From NCBI GenBank assembly GCA_020746105.1, contig CM036618.1, positions 92,622,122 through 92,686,121 of the forward strand: 64,000 bases of DNA. The letters are read 5' to 3'. The position numbers and the translations under genes were made by a program. Under the pieces are notes generated by a model. That model was not told where the DNA came from and did not search any database. It saw only the letters and a program-made list of their open reading frames with translations. Each line of letters opens with the position of its first letter. The stretch's first letter is position 1. The DNA comes from Trogon surrucura. Its lineage: Eukaryota; Chordata; Aves; Trogoniformes; Trogonidae. Shown piece after piece: positions 12,101 to 25,537 of the stretch.

Positions 12101-15100
12101 TAATGCTGAAGGTACTGTCCCTATGCTGAGGCATGCTGAATTGCCTTTTTCTGCCTGGGATATTTCACTGATACGGTGATGTACTCCAGGTATGATGAAA
12201 AATGGATGATCACGCTTTGCTGAAGCAACATCTCCTGTGAGAGCTGCAGACTGTAATTGTTGGAAGGATAAAAGTCTGTGATGTAAAGAGATGTGAGGAA
12301 TGTGCTGGAGCGTTCCTTCCACTGTGACTTGGAGGTACCTGCCAGAGTGGGAAGGGTGGATCAGAGATCTCATCCTTCAAGTTGACCAGGTTCAGCTGAG
12401 CAGAAAAATGACAAAAAGACAACAGGAAACTGTCAGAGAGCAGCCTGAGTCAGAGATAGATGGAGGCTAGTAACTAGCGCAGGAGAGACATGAAATCCAG
12501 TGGTGAAGCAGGACACAGATAAAGAGGCTGGACTTTAGGGAGCATTTCTGAGTTTATGGGACCTTATGCCCAGGAAGGAGCTGACTTCTCCCTGTTTGCA
12601 TGGGGTACTGGGGAGAGAGAAGTAAGGAAATACCATTACAAAGTGCAAGTACCCCATGGGGCATCAGACTCTGCCTCACCTGATTTCTCTGATATCAAGG
12701 GGAGACCCAGGTGTGCATCCTGAGCCTTTGAACAATGTTTTGTTTGTAAACACTGTTAAAAAGAATATAATTTAGAAAATGCTTTCTAGATAATCCTGGT
12801 CCTTCCACATTGCTGGGTGCTGGGAGGGCTCTGGGCTGCGCACAGAGCAGGACCTGGGCAACCCTCGGGCGTGCTGTTGGGGAATCCCCAGCTGCAGAGA
12901 GGAAAAACTGCTGGGAAGAGGTACCGCCAGCTTCTGTGAAACGCATTCATTCATTGCCGTCCAGGCGGGAACTGATCCTGGCAAAAGGCGATGAGGGGAT
13001 ATGTTTCATTCCCAGCAGAGCCAGGGGGGGCTGGTTTTGATCAGAAGTGATCTGGCTCTGGACCTCGGCAGGGCTGATAACTGCAACCTGCTGCCCCAAG
13101 CGTTGCTTGGCCTGGAGGAAGCTCGCTTGTGTTTGCATTTGAAAGGGCCTCCCACACTCCCTTCGCCTTCAGTTGAGCGGCTTCCAAGGCGGCTTACTTT
13201 TCTCCCTTTTTAGCGCCGTTATTATTTTTTAATAAAGTTTCTTGATTAACTTCTCAGACTTCATGGCGGAGAGTCCTGGGAATTCATTTCCTCTCCTTGG
13301 CCACTCACAGTGGTTTCCAGGCCAGCTCAGCACTGACGTGAGGGGGGAATCAGCGCCGGGACTCCCAGCAGAGTGAGGGGAAACCCAGGACACTGATTCT
13401 GCCTCGATGCCATGGTGCCCTTTGGGAGATAACAGAGTGGCCGTGGGGTGGTGGGGAGTGGTGTCATGGGGGCTGAGCATGATGCAGGGAGTGCAGGTGT
13501 GGGATATCTACCTGTGAAGCAGAACTTGCACTACTCTGGAGGGGCAAGATGTTTGTTGGAAGAGCTGGGTGTGAGCAGCCTTGACCCAGTGAGTCAGGAT
13601 TCAGGGGCTTGAGGAGTTTTTTGCGTGGCCTTTTGCACCGTGGGTTAAATAGAACTGTGGGAAGCATAACTCTCCTTGTATGTAGTATGGGGAGGGGGGA
13701 AGTTTCTCATGCTTTCTTTGGCTTCATTCTCCTCTGGATCTGCTGTGAGGGTTTTTCCTGTCCTCAGATAGCACTGTTTATTAGTATCAATTATGTTATT
13801 AGTAAGGGTAATTGAACTATTAGCATTAATTTCAATGCATTGTATCTCTTACTCTTTGCAGAACTGAGGGCAGAAGGAACCCAAGCCTGCATAGAGAAAT
13901 GACACTGTGGATGCCATCAGCTCTTCTCTTTTTAGCACCTTCTCGATTTTTTTCCCCTCTTGAAAACCAAGAAGCTTTTCCAGCCCTCCTTGGTGTGCTG
14001 GGGCTGCTGGACACTAGTGATGTGGGTTCCCGGGAGAAGGCAGGTGAATTGTAGGCGTCCAGGTTGGGTTGTGTTTGGGTCTTGGCTTGGCAAAATGCCG
14101 CAGCGATGAGCATGGCTGACCTGGGGAGGTGCTGCCAGCATACCCTGGGGAATTTGGTCACTGTGGAAAGACAAAACTGAACCCAGCTGAACAATCAAAT
14201 GCATAACACGTAGTCTTTTTAATAACCAAGAAGCAGGGTTAGCCAATTGCTTTATGAAGTGCCCCAGGTGGTGCTGTTTAGCCACTGGAGCCAGGATTTG
14301 CAGAGACTTTGGTCAGGGTCAGGTTCTCAGGACTGAGTGCCTGGCTGTGGTGATGGTAAGGAGATGGACATATGCAGTCAAGAGAAACCCCACATGACGA
14401 GCAGTGCCATGGGGAGCAGAGGTGATGCTTTGCACAGAGCTGCCTTGCTGGAGCTGGTGCTCTGATTGTGACCCTCCTACTGTTTTCCAGTGTAGCAGAG
14501 AGGCAGGACACCATGAGAGATGAGACCTCCTCTTCTTGTTTGGTGAGAAGCAGGCCAGCAATTAGTGATTGGGTCTGGCATGGCAAGAGAAGGGTTTGTG
14601 GTAGCTGGCTGGATCATGCCCTCTTCAGCTTCACTTCACTCTGCCTTGGTGCAGCATGAAGTTACTGGATCTGGCTGTGTAATAGCTCCGAGCAAGGCTG
14701 GGCTTTGATATGCTATAGTTTTGTTCCTGCAGCTCCCCCATGAGATGTCCTTCAGGCAGCATCCCACCTCCCCCATGGGACAGTACAGATGCAAGCTATC
14801 ATTAGGTCTAGAGCAGATGTAAGGCAAAGCCACAGCTGTTCCCAGCTAAGGCTGCCCTGCCTTGGGCTTGGTGGGAGTGAGGTGATGTGAGCAACCTGTT
14901 CAGGGCAGATCTTTGGGAATCCCTGCCTGGATAAGGCAGATCTTAGGAATGACAGGAACAGGCGATCTTCAGAAGTCATCCTGTCTCGTTGTTCTCCAAA
15001 TACATGGATGCCATCCAGACCATTTGAGGTTGGCTCGTCACTACTCATAGTGTAAAAGTGCCTTGCGGGTTCTGTTAGGAAATCTCTGGTGTTCCCCCTG

Positions 15101-15744
15101 TGGGATCTTGGGCAGCCTCAGTTCCCTCATTGACTTCAGCCTACCACCACCAGCATGCTTTAAAGGAAGCCAAACTGGAATGCTAGCTCTGATGGTCCTT
15201 GGAAGCCACCGTCTCCCAAGCGGAAAGGAGCTTTATGAGCGTTACTGGAAGCTGCTGTGGCTGAGTTACCAGAAATAAACCACTTCAATTTGAGGCCAAG
15301 TGCTCGCAGACCACTGCATTTCCCACTCCAGTAGCTAGGCCACCTTCCTAGTGCTGTTGGTTCTGAGGGGGAGGATGTTCTGTAAATGCCGCCCACTGCT
15401 CTTACTGATTTGGGTGGGTGGCAATGAGGCAGGAAGACAAAGGTGGGTGCCTTGCCGAAAGCTCCTGTTAGCATAGATTATTATATTTATGTTTTGTGGA
15501 AGTGCCTTTTCTGGGAACTTCTGGGTTTCAAAAGAAGTAGCAAGAATAGCTCATTCTAATTCACAGGCAATTGCAGGGCTGGGGGGCAGGAGGTAGTTGG
15601 AATGAGAGGGCCCTGCCCACGGTCTGGGAGCAGAGGATGTGTCCCTGGAGACGCACAGATACCTCAAATGGAGGCTTTGCATACATGGGGGTGGCAGGAT
15701 AAGTGGCCCTTAGCCAATGCATCCGTGCTCTTCTCCTCCCTGTC
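9111..15744. other. Unique sequence, no gene recognised
   Basis: No exon, RNA gene or transposon remnant could be recognised. All open frames are short and lack identifiable domains. The part around 12,920-13,260 reads less repetitive and richer in CpG than its surroundings and might be conserved noncoding sequence, but nothing in the bases proves it. Confidence 0.55.
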
Positions 15745-15795
15745 TTTGATTTTAATTAAACTGCAAATATGACACATGAATTATGTGTTAACTGG
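15745..15795. promoter_or_regulatory. AT-rich homeodomain-type motif island
   Basis: The perfect ten-base palindrome TTTAATTAAA (15,751-15,760) is followed by an inverted repeat, ACACAT (15,772-15,777) and ATGTGT (15,783-15,788), and then by GTTAAC (15,787-15,792). TAATTA-type cores are bound by homeodomain proteins and GTTAAC resembles an HNF1 half-site. The island stands out from its GC-richer neighbours. A regulatory role is inferred. Confidence 0.2.
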
Positions 15796-17789
15796 CTCCA
15801 TGTCAGGAAGCACGGGGGCTGATGCCTACACAGACCTCAGCAGCTTTCTTTTCCTGCTGCCCCAGGAGAAGGCGGTAGTGACCTGACAGCCCTGGCTCCC
15901 AGCAGGGACTAAGGCAAGGAGAGACTTGCCTGCTGCATGCAGAGGAGAGTCCTGAGCCCAGTGTTTTAATCACAAATCTGTGTTTTCTCCTCCATGGGAA
16001 TGCCTGGGGAAGAGGCAAAGGCTGAGAAAGATGCAGGGATGTGCAAAGCACAGGGTTCAGGGCAAAAGCTGTGACTGGTACCACCTCTGTGTTAGCATGG
16101 AACATTGCCTGACAATTCGTGACTCCTGATAATTTCCCTCCCTGGGCCTTTGAGCTTTGCGGATGCAAATTGCCTGCCACCAGATCCTCTTGATTAGTGC
16201 TGGGAGCTGCCTTCTCCACCTGGCCTCTTCCACAAGGGCAGGGTTTTTTGGTGGACAGAGTGTGGCAAAAACCCTCCAGGGCCAAGGCTGGGGACCTGTT
16301 AGCAACATGTTCTTCCTGCTGCACTCTGAACACAGCCAGCCTTGGCTGCAGCGTGGCCAATTCATTGAACCTGCCAACTTGGTTAGGATCCTAACCTCAA
16401 ATAACACTGCCAGTTGCCAGGCAGTGCCTAGTTTTCTGCCCTGGAATCAGGGGGAAGGAATGTGGGTGGCTCTACTGAGGCTCTTGATGCCTTGGTGGTG
16501 GTCAGCCCCTCTCGGCACGGATTGCTACCCTTCCTCGGGATGCCATGTGGTCCCAGCTTGGATGTGTGGGGCAATGACCCTGGACTGGGGCAGTGTCCAG
16601 CTCTAGAGTGGATTGAAGTGATACTGAAGGATATTAGTGTGCCAACTTGTGTCTTACCATTCATGTGGGGCTGCTATAGCCCACATGTCTTCCCATGGAA
16701 CTGGGATGGTGGTGTCCAGCACAGGATCTGTCAGACCACGTTGTCTGACACTGGACCTGCTCCTTCTTATGTCCTCTCCTTCCTGAAGTCTTCAGAGGCC
16801 CCTAAGGAGCAGATTATTGGCTCTGCAAAGCATTCCTGCAACTAACAGCCTGCTCTTCACTCTAACCCAGCCTCTTCCTTGTGACATAGCCAGCTGGTGT
16901 CTTTGGTGGATGGTGAGAAGAATGGTTTTCTCCACTGCCTGGAAAGTGCAAGCCTTGCCCTGTTGTGGGAATGGCCGTGAGTGTTGAGGTGGAGGCTGAC
17001 TTCTTGTTACAGAGCGAGGCCAGAGCAAGGAGGGAATTCCCTACCTTGAACCAGCAGAAGGCTACAGATGCTTTATCTTCATCCTAAAAGATCCCTGGGT
17101 AGACCCAGTTATCTTTCAGCAGAGGATGTAGCAACTTGTTGAAGTGGCACTACCCACTTAAAAAAGCACTTCTGTGGCACTGTTATTTCCATCCTGTTGT
17201 TGAGCTGTGAAGTTCCCAAGAACCCCAGAGTGGAGGAAAACACTCATGCTCAGCTCCTGGCTGGGTCGTGCGGTGCGTGTGTCAGCACTTTGGGTGCAAT
17301 CGGTTTTTGTCTGGTCAATGAGTTTCTTCCGTTGTTTGGGTGGGCCTTGCACAAGCCTTTGGGGGAGAGCGAAAACTTTTTTAGAAAGTGGAATATATGA
17401 CTGTGAAACCACAAAAGTGACTGAGGGTCTCAGGCGTGGGTAGGAGAGCCAAAATGGCTCCTGGATTTTAGGATATTAGTCACTGTTGCTATCACTTTCC
17501 TGGCATGCTTCTCCCTGCTACCCATCTTTTGTCAGTTTCCTAATTTTCCATGAATCACGTAGGATTTTGGGAAGACCACGCTTCCCTCACTATCTGTACA
17601 ATTCATAGTGCCTCGTGGCTGCTACTGTGACATAAAAAATGTTAGTAAAATAACCACAACACACTCCTTTTGGAAACAGATGAGAATTCAAATCATCGGT
17701 TTCCCTCTATACTTAGGAGTAAAGCCACAGGTCCTGAAAAAGCTCCAGCTGGTATGAAGCTTAGCACGCATTAAGTGTCCATGAATATT
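15796..17789. other. Unique sequence, no gene recognised
   Basis: Only short unrelated open frames are present. A perfect octamer word, ATGCAAAT, lies near 16,164, but a single eight-base match is expected by chance at this scale. No repeats were recognised. Confidence 0.55.
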
Positions 17790-17985
17790 TGAGGTATGAT
17801 ATTAGGAAAAACTTTCTGTCAGGCTAGTTAATGCTGGAGAAAACAGTCTGAGGGCTCCATAGGAAAACCTTACTGTGATGTTTTCAGAGGGGCTTAAACT
17901 ATTATCTTCCAGATAGTGATAGCGATGTCTGAGCAAAGCCCATTCCATGTCTACACCTCTACAATCTATCCTACTTTCTATCCTG
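17790..17985 (+). mobile_element. Old CR1-type LINE 3'-end remnant
   Basis: The stretch opens with a 'gatattaggaaaaactttct' block, which is typical of the CR1 ORF2 C-terminal coding and 3' region in reptile and bird genomes. Equivalents of the downstream CR1 landmarks then follow in order: a 'gctagttaatgctgga' block, a 'gatgttttcaga' block, and a degenerate Pyr/AT tail near 17,961-17,985. The copy is 5'-truncated and strongly diverged, with no usable frame left. Members of this family insert by target-primed reverse transcription and are usually truncated at the 5' end. The left border is uncertain by tens of bases. Confidence 0.55.
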
Positions 17986-20900
17986 GAAAACAAAGTCCTG
18001 TTTAATGTCTCTGTTTTTAGGCTTGGGAGCTCTGTGATGGGCTAAGCTGAGGCCATGGAATGGACTGCACCCATCCATGGCTGTCCTCTGCAAGAAGTTT
18101 GCCATGTCAGTGGCTGAAATGGCTCCTAGGGGAGGACTACAGGAAAGCAGAGTAAAAGTGACCAAAAAGTGGCTGAAATTGTGATAGCAGTTGTATGCTA
18201 CAGGAGTTCCTGGAAGGACTCCCTGTTGCATGCAGCTCAACACAATATCAACCCCAGGAGCTGTGGCTCTGGCATGGAAAGGCAGCAAGCCTCACCACAC
18301 CTGGGCCTGACAGAAGGGACACTGGACTAAGCTCCCTTTCCTGTGCAGCCCATTATTAGGTGGGTGTATCCAGTGTCTTACCAAAAGCCTGGAGGCAGAG
18401 GATCTACTCTACCATACCAGCCACCATGATGCTTCGAAGAAGGAAAACTATCAAATTAATGTCATTTTTGGTTTATTTAAGTTGCCACAGGTAGGCAGGA
18501 TCATTTAGGGTACAAAAGCAAAGGGGGAATAGTCCTTCACAGAATGCTTGGTTAAGCATCAGGATGCAGTGGGTGCTAGAAATATGTCTCCTGAAGATGA
18601 CTAGTCAGCCTCATGGTGAAAAAGTCCCTCGAGGACTGTTAGATATGAAGATAGACAAGGAAGTCTTGAGCCACAATCAGCCTGGGAGAGCGTGCAGAGT
18701 CAATATCACTGTTGGCCTGTTCTTCTTCTATTCTCCCTCAGGCATCTGCTATCAGCCAGCAATGGAGACAGAATGCTTGGCTAGATGGATGCTTGCTTTG
18801 ACCCAGCACAGCTGTGCTTGTTGCTTACATGTGGAGCCACAGGGAAGCTGCTCTTGCACATACAGTTTTGCCCATGTCTAGTCCTGTCAAATCGGATCGT
18901 AAATGTTTTGCAAGGGAAAGCATCACAGAACCAAATCCTTTCCCCTGTGAAAATGCAGATTTTCTCACATTCCCTGTCTGTCCATGGATGCTGTCCCGGC
19001 TCACACTGCTGGTGCCTGAGTGTGTCCCTTGTCTTCTGTCACTGAGGGCACCCAGACATGAAGTTCTACAGGACCTGGTGAAAACTGGTCCTTTTGTGCA
19101 ACCATATTTAAACCCTACCTCGACACTCAGAGGGAGAAGCACGCCAAGAGGGAGGTGACCTGTAGGAGGTCAAGAGTGAGAGGTCAGATGACCCTTTGGC
19201 ATCCTTAGCTAAATACCGTGTGATTTGTGCACTGCAAATTCCCCTGGGAAGAAACTACACAGAGCCCTGTGGTGGGGAAAGGAGTGGGGGAGTCTGTTTG
19301 CATCTTCTGGGTACTGTGAGGGAGCTGGTATTCATGCCTGGTGAAGGACAAGGGGACTACTGAATCAAGGTCCACATTACGCTCTGAGATTTCGTGAGAG
19401 GCACAGCTGACATCAGCCCCCGGGCGCTGCCATGTTTGAATCCCAGTGGCACAGGAAGGTGTCACCTACCTTGGTGCCACCACGTGCATCAAGGCTGAAG
19501 GCCTCACAAGGAACTTCCATCACAGAGAGCTGGGGCTTGGCATGGAGAGGCAGGCACAACCCCTTGGTTTGAGATGCCACATTGGAGAGACCCTCCTGAG
19601 CAGTGGATCCTGCCCTGCACAAGGCCTATGGGGGTTTGGGTCTCCTTCCTGAGACTCCTGGAGGAGCCTTGGACCTGCCAGGCTCCTCCTGCTCCTTCCT
19701 CCCCCTTTGCTTGGTGCTCTTCTTTGGGATCTGTGGCTGACACAGAGGGGTTTTTTTGTTACGCTGCTCTCCTTTTCTTTTTTGTGGAGGGCAGAAAAGG
19801 TGGGGATGGAACCGAGAAGCTCCCCTTTTGCACCAGAAAAGATGATATTTGATTAATTGGGAAGAGAGAACCAGGTGCTGTCAGGGTGCAACCATTGGCC
19901 AGGCCCTGAGCGGGGAGCCAGGGCACCCCCTGCCATATTTGCGCAGGGCCAAGTGCTGCCCCCCGGGCCTCCTGCTCCCAACCCTGTCCCCCTGTGACCT
20001 GCTCCCAGACGGGGCAGCCAAATGGCTGCCCACCCCCCCCGGGTCCTAGCGAGGCTTTCCACACAACGGAGGGGTTGTGTGACCTGCCTGCTCCCAACTT
20101 GGTTGCTATAGGAAAGGGAAGAAGCTGGAGAGAATGTGTGGGGCCTATTCACGCCCCCAGCCCCGATTCACAGTGCCCCTGAGGTAATGTTTGCCCGGCT
20201 CGCCGTGATCTTGCCTTGATAAAGGGGCCTGCTAAAAGCTAGGGAGAGGGGGAGGACCAGACTGGAGGGGCTGGGAGAAATATTTGCCTTGAATGCCAGT
20301 AAAGTGTGGAAATGGGGAGGTGGGGCGGGGAGCAGGGAGGGGGGATATGATAAGAAAGGACCCTTTGAAAAAGAGAGAGGTGGGGAAAATAGTGCGCCGA
20401 GCGCCTGACTGGCCCCACAGCCTCACAGCCTCCACAGGGTCCAGCCATGCATGGGGGTGTTGGAGTTCCCCTTCGCCACAGCCAAGCGATGACATTTTAC
20501 AAGTACAGGTGTACAAACCCCTACAGCAAGGCTGTGAGGTGACTTGTATCCAGGGGTGGCTTCCTCCTGACACCGGGGTTCCAAGGGCAGGATCAGCACT
20601 GCCAGCAAGCAGGGTCTACACGTCTTTCCGAAAGCCACCTTTATTTCTTTCTGTTTACTCTTCTCATCTTGAATGCTCATGTTATTCAAATCATTAATAT
20701 TATTTTAATATTTCTGCTTTTGTGTGGTCAGAATGCCCTCTGGGCCCATCTTTTTGCACACTGTAATGGAGGATGGGTTTTGTTTTGGAAAACCCCTTCA
20801 GCTGCATGTGAATCCTGGGAAACAAAAGTGAAATTCCCATTGCCTAAAACCAAGCAAAACAAAGCTCCAGTGATCCTGCAAATGTTTCCGTTCACTGAGT

Positions 20901-22049
20901 AGGAAAAGAAATTTTGGTACCAGGGAGGCAGTGGCCACCTCCTAAATTTTCATAGCTGATCTTAGCAAATGCCTTTTTCATATGCTTGATATTCTCCTTG
21001 ACTGGCCTGATCAAAGCAATGAGACAAGTACGTTGCTGCTGTCGGGATAGTTTGGAAGATGAAGGCTGCATCCAAAATGCATTTTCAACATTGTTAATGA
21101 GGCCCAAAGGTTTCCTTCTCTGGACAGTGTAATCTCTGCTCTGAAGAGCAGTGGGAACATCTGGACCTTGAGGTCCAGAGAAACACGCCAAGCTGTGGGA
21201 AGGTGCATGGCAATGGACAGGTCAACCCATTTGTTCACAGGACCATGTTTTAGATGAGCTGTAGCTGCTTGGCTAGGGTGTTCCGTATCAGTGGGCATGG
21301 CTGTGTGGAAAGCTCTTCTCAGTGTGCCACTGGGGTCTAAAGAAAACAAAAATGGGAGTGGGATCGAAGGGTAAAAAAGAAAAAAACAGCAAATATTATA
21401 ATGGCATTTTCTCATGGGAAGAGAATATAGTCTCCAGCCCTGGTAAAAAAGAAACAGAGGGGGCTGGGGCACTGCTATTGAGAAAGGCTGAGAGCCTGGG
21501 AAAAACACTTCTATAATGAGAGAGGGAAAAGATGAGAGTGATTTAGGATAAGAAATGTTGTCATTGGCTTTGACTAGAGGGAGAGCAGGTCTGCTCCTCT
21601 TTTGACTTTTTAAACAGCACCTATCATCATAGGAAGAGAACAGACTCCAAACAGACTGTTAATATGGTTTATAAAAACCTCTGCTTATACTGAGAAAAGG
21701 TTGCCTAGGAGTGGGTTTCTCAGCCTTCCTTTATTATGAGGAGTAACTCCTCACTTGGGGGAAAAAAAAAAGGAATCCCTTGTGTATGTTAAGAAAAATA
21801 AAAGCAACATTAAAATGCTCCTCTCAAGACTTTGGGAGGAGAAATGGTGTTCGGAGAGGTGACTTCTAGACCTCAAAGGGTAGCATTAGGGGAGCAGCAG
21901 AAAGCAGCAACATTGCTTTTTTGGGGGATTTAATAACATTTTGTTGGTCTTGCCATCCCCCTTGGCAGCCTTTCTGCAGATGGCAGCCTACTGACTGGGG
22001 AGCGTTGCCCCTCCAGGGTTGGGGATATGCAGTGCAGCAAACAGGGAAT
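17986..22049. other. Unique sequence, no gene recognised
   Basis: No exon or repeat was recognised. The part around 19,880-20,060 is very GC-rich and contains a C8 run, but it has few CpG dinucleotides, so it does not look like a CpG-island promoter. Open frames here are short and without recognisable domains. Confidence 0.55.
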
Positions 22050-22560
22050 CTGGGACTTACTGTAAGCTTTAAATTTCATTTCAGCAGCTTGATTGGGGTC
22101 CTGCCATTGGGCCAGTTGCTGTTAATCCTGTATTTGTATTTACCAGATATATCTATTGCTCTGTTTTCTGGAATTCCCCTGCAAGGATCTCTGATGGGTG
22201 GTGCAGGCTGCATCGCAAAGAGTTTAGCTTTCGCTCAGCTGCAAAAGAAACTAGACTCATTTGAAGTTTGCTGTTGCTTAAGCTCAGAGTCCCCCCCACC
22301 CCCTGTTTTTGGTTAATTTAATATCCATCAAAGGATGTTTTTACTCTGGGATGAAACTGTTTCTTTAAAGCCTGTGTTGCGAGTGACCTGGTGAGGCTGT
22401 GCACTGTTTCTGAGCCCTCTGAGAGCTCCCGTGGCTAGCACGGATTAAAGGAACTAGGTCAGATTTCTAAACTATAGCATACACGATGCTGCTGTTCCAG
22501 CTGGACTATCTATAAAAGCTGGAAAAGAAAATCAGAGTCCTGGAAAGAGGTTTTGTTGGA
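22050..22560. promoter_or_regulatory. Possible conserved noncoding patch with a TCF/LEF word
   Basis: This AT-richer patch contains ATCAAAGG (22,327-22,334), a full match to the TCF/LEF core, and a TATA-box-like TATAAAAG at 22,511-22,518. No CpG island, Inr or convincing first exon accompanies the TATA word, so I do not call a promoter. An enhancer role is inference. Confidence 0.2.
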
Positions 22561-24966
22561 TGTGCACTTCCCAGAACTACCCCCAAAAGCAATCCAACTG
22601 TGCAGGCTGGAGTGGAGAAGTCTCAAAAGGTTTTTGCTAAATCAACCCAGCCGGCTGAAATCCATGGGGCAGCTAGTGAGAATTTTGCTCACAAGATGGA
22701 CAGATAATTCAAGCAAGCAAAATGGAAGAAAAAGCATTTTTATACATGGTGTCACTCCCAGCATTAATTTATGTGAACCAGTGGATAAATAATTGCATTT
22801 TTCCTTCAGCCTTAAACATAGGTAGCGGGACTTCAGTGTTCACTCCAAAGTTTGTCCTTGAGAGGGTGATAGAAAACTCTCCGTGTGGCTGCAGCAGCAC
22901 TGCAGAATGGCTCAGGATGTTCAAGGTTGCAACCCATTGAATTTTCTTCACGGAAACAGAGAGGCAGTACATGGCATGCTCCAGTTCTAGGCAGGAGTCT
23001 CCACTGATCAGGCAGAGGGACTGTGCCGTCCATCTCACAAACTTTTTTGATCCCTAGCTTCTGCGAAAGGATTCTGGCAGCTCAAGCCAGACTGGAGCCT
23101 GGCCAAAACAACATCCTGGTTCTGTGGCAAGTGCTCTGGGATCAGACCACACGTGACGAGTACCCCAGATTTGTGTTGCACCGGGAAGAGACTATTGTCG
23201 TGACCCCTGCTGCGCCCTGGGAAAGTCAGTCAGTCCTGGCTCACAGGAAGCAGAAAGCTTGCTTTCCCTAGATCCGGGATTTCCTCCTCGGTCCTTCCTC
23301 TCTCTCATATGCTGCCCCACATTTTACCCTATACTTGCAAACCGGGATCAAAAAGCAGCATGGAAAGGTTGTGTAGGCTTCTTGTTCCAACAGCGGTGCT
23401 GATGCAGGGTTGTCTTCTCCTCCCTGATGAGAGAGGTGCCCTTGCTCCTGCCCCGCGCTGCTGATGTTGCCTGCACGGCGCCAGCCTGCGAAGCTGCCCA
23501 CAGGACCAGGCAGCCCTGGCATGGGCTGAGCATGGCCAAGCAGACTCCTCAGCGTGGGAAATTTCTGAAGCAGCAACCTTCTGTAAACCACATTTTCATT
23601 TAACTAGTCTAAATATATTTCAGTTTCAAAACATACATAAAAATAACTTACAGAAGTATTTATATGGATGCTGAAAGGAACTTTCCAGCTTTGGGGATTC
23701 AGCCCACAGCCCATGGCAGAGCCTGCAAACTGCCTTCCTGTTCAGTCACTCTTCTGTTGTTATTGAGCCTCGTGTTTTGGGAGTGTTTGAGTATCTTTTT
23801 TTCTTAAGTTATCTTGCTTCACTCCACCCTGTCTCACAGACTCAGAGGGCTTTGCTTCAGTGAGGTCACAACTGATATTGCAGGATAATTTTTCTCACAG
23901 TTACAGTCATAATAATTCTCTCGATGGTACAAGTTGTCTTTCAGACTGAGCCTGGCTCAAATGGGATGAGGGATAACACATACTTGGGAACTCCCTCTAT
24001 CATTTCCTTGCCCCCTTCTCTGTGCTCTTCATTCGTTTGCCTGTCTCAATTCACGTACTGTTTGGGGCAGACCTCAGCTTTTGGCAAATGTACGTCAGCC
24101 TTGCACAGTGGGCCTAAAGGTGGGAGTCTGAACCTTCTGCGTGGTTTTGCAACAAAAATGCAGTAGTAAGGGTAATAATGTAGCCTCCTGCCTTATGGTT
24201 TTCACCTTTATTCATGGCTGTCAATACTTTCTGCTGTGGCTCTGTCAGATATCTGGGAAGCATACCAACCACTTCCCCCTGTCTATGGGGTCAATCCCCT
24301 TTGCTAAGGAAAGGCTAGGCTCTTACTAAAACATCACAATACGGTCAAGTTCACAAGACCATACAATACATCATACATGAGAGCAGCAGTCTGATGGATT
24401 GGAACAAAGGTTGGCTGATAAGGATGTGCTGTGTCATTTGTCTGTGTGTCTCGGCTTTTCCAAAGACATCCTCGTAACCCAGGAATGTCTTCTAGGAGGT
24501 TTGAAATGTCTCAGGTTTTCATTTGACCAGATTTTATTTTTAAATCATGACACAATATTTGTTCAGCACATATTGCGGCACTGCTGAGAATCTGTCCTGT
24601 GTTTAGCAGGAACAAACAGCCCAGAGGAAGGTGTGCTTGCTGTGACGGAGAGTATTTGGATTACAAGAGAGGTCACAGAAACGCAGACCCCGCTGAAGCT
24701 GTATGAGCATTCAGTCATGTTCGGTGCTGCAGGAGGAATTGTGCTTAAAACATGAGACTACGGGCAAAGTTTTTCTGCTACAAAAAACATTGTGTTGCAA
24801 TGGCGGTAGCTTGCATAGGAAAAAGCAAAAACACTCGATCAAAACGAGTTCTGTGGTGTCTTTTATGGGAGCAACTTGTGACACTTTAATGTGTCACCAC
24901 CAATGAGTCTCTGGTTTTGATTTTCAAAGTGAGGTTCAGCACCCTACTGGTTTCCTAATGATTTTA

Positions 24967-24983
24967 CCTCTCTCTCTCTCTTT
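24967..24983. repeat. CT dinucleotide microsatellite
   Basis: A short run of CT units ends in TTTCTG. It is followed about 45 bases later by a small GT run near 25,026-25,034. It is likely polymorphic and has no evident function. Confidence 0.85.
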
Positions 24984-25519
24984 CTGTATTTCTTTTTATA
25001 TGTAGAGGCTGGAGAGGGGTATGTGGGTGTGTGTATTTTAGTGTTTTTCATCAAACTATAACCTAAAACTTCATACAAAGCGATGGGAACTGACTCTAGG
25101 TCACCAATTAAATGCAACTAGCTCTGAAATGTCACACAGCATCTATCTAAAACAGTCCAAACTCCAGGCTTGGATTAAGATCCAGGCATTCCTAAAAACA
25201 CAGGATTAAAATGAAAGCTCAGATTTCCTTTAAAAAAGAAAGCTTCCTGCTCTCTGCCTGCAGAGAAAAGATCAAAACCCTGAGCTAAAGAGAAGTGATG
25301 CAATGACTTCTTCTGGGGTCCCGAAACCCCAAGGGTGTGGTTCAGTGTTTCAGTTCGCCTGGCAGGAGAGATGGGCAGAGATTTCTGTCCCAAAGCATTC
25401 CCTCCTGCCCATGCACTGAGGTTTACTCTGCCTTTGGGTTTGCTACTGCTCTCATCTACAAGCTGGGTCATGGAGTGGGTTACAAAGGGGCACAAATCTT
25501 GCTTTAATTTTAGAAAGAC

Positions 25520-25537
25520 TTTTTTTTTTTTTTTTTT
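25520..25537. repeat. T18 homopolymer
   Basis: Eighteen consecutive T bases are followed by AAACCC. Read on the minus strand it could be the poly(A) of a retroposed copy, but no recognisable gene or SINE body lies next to it. Confidence 0.85.

Noticed and set aside
19880-20060. GC-rich stretch as a CpG-island promoter
   Set aside because: It is C- and G-rich, but CpG dinucleotides are few and no exon follows.
22511-22518. TATAAAAG as a promoter TATA box
   Set aside because: No initiator, CpG island or plausible first exon downstream; a single eight-base match is weak.
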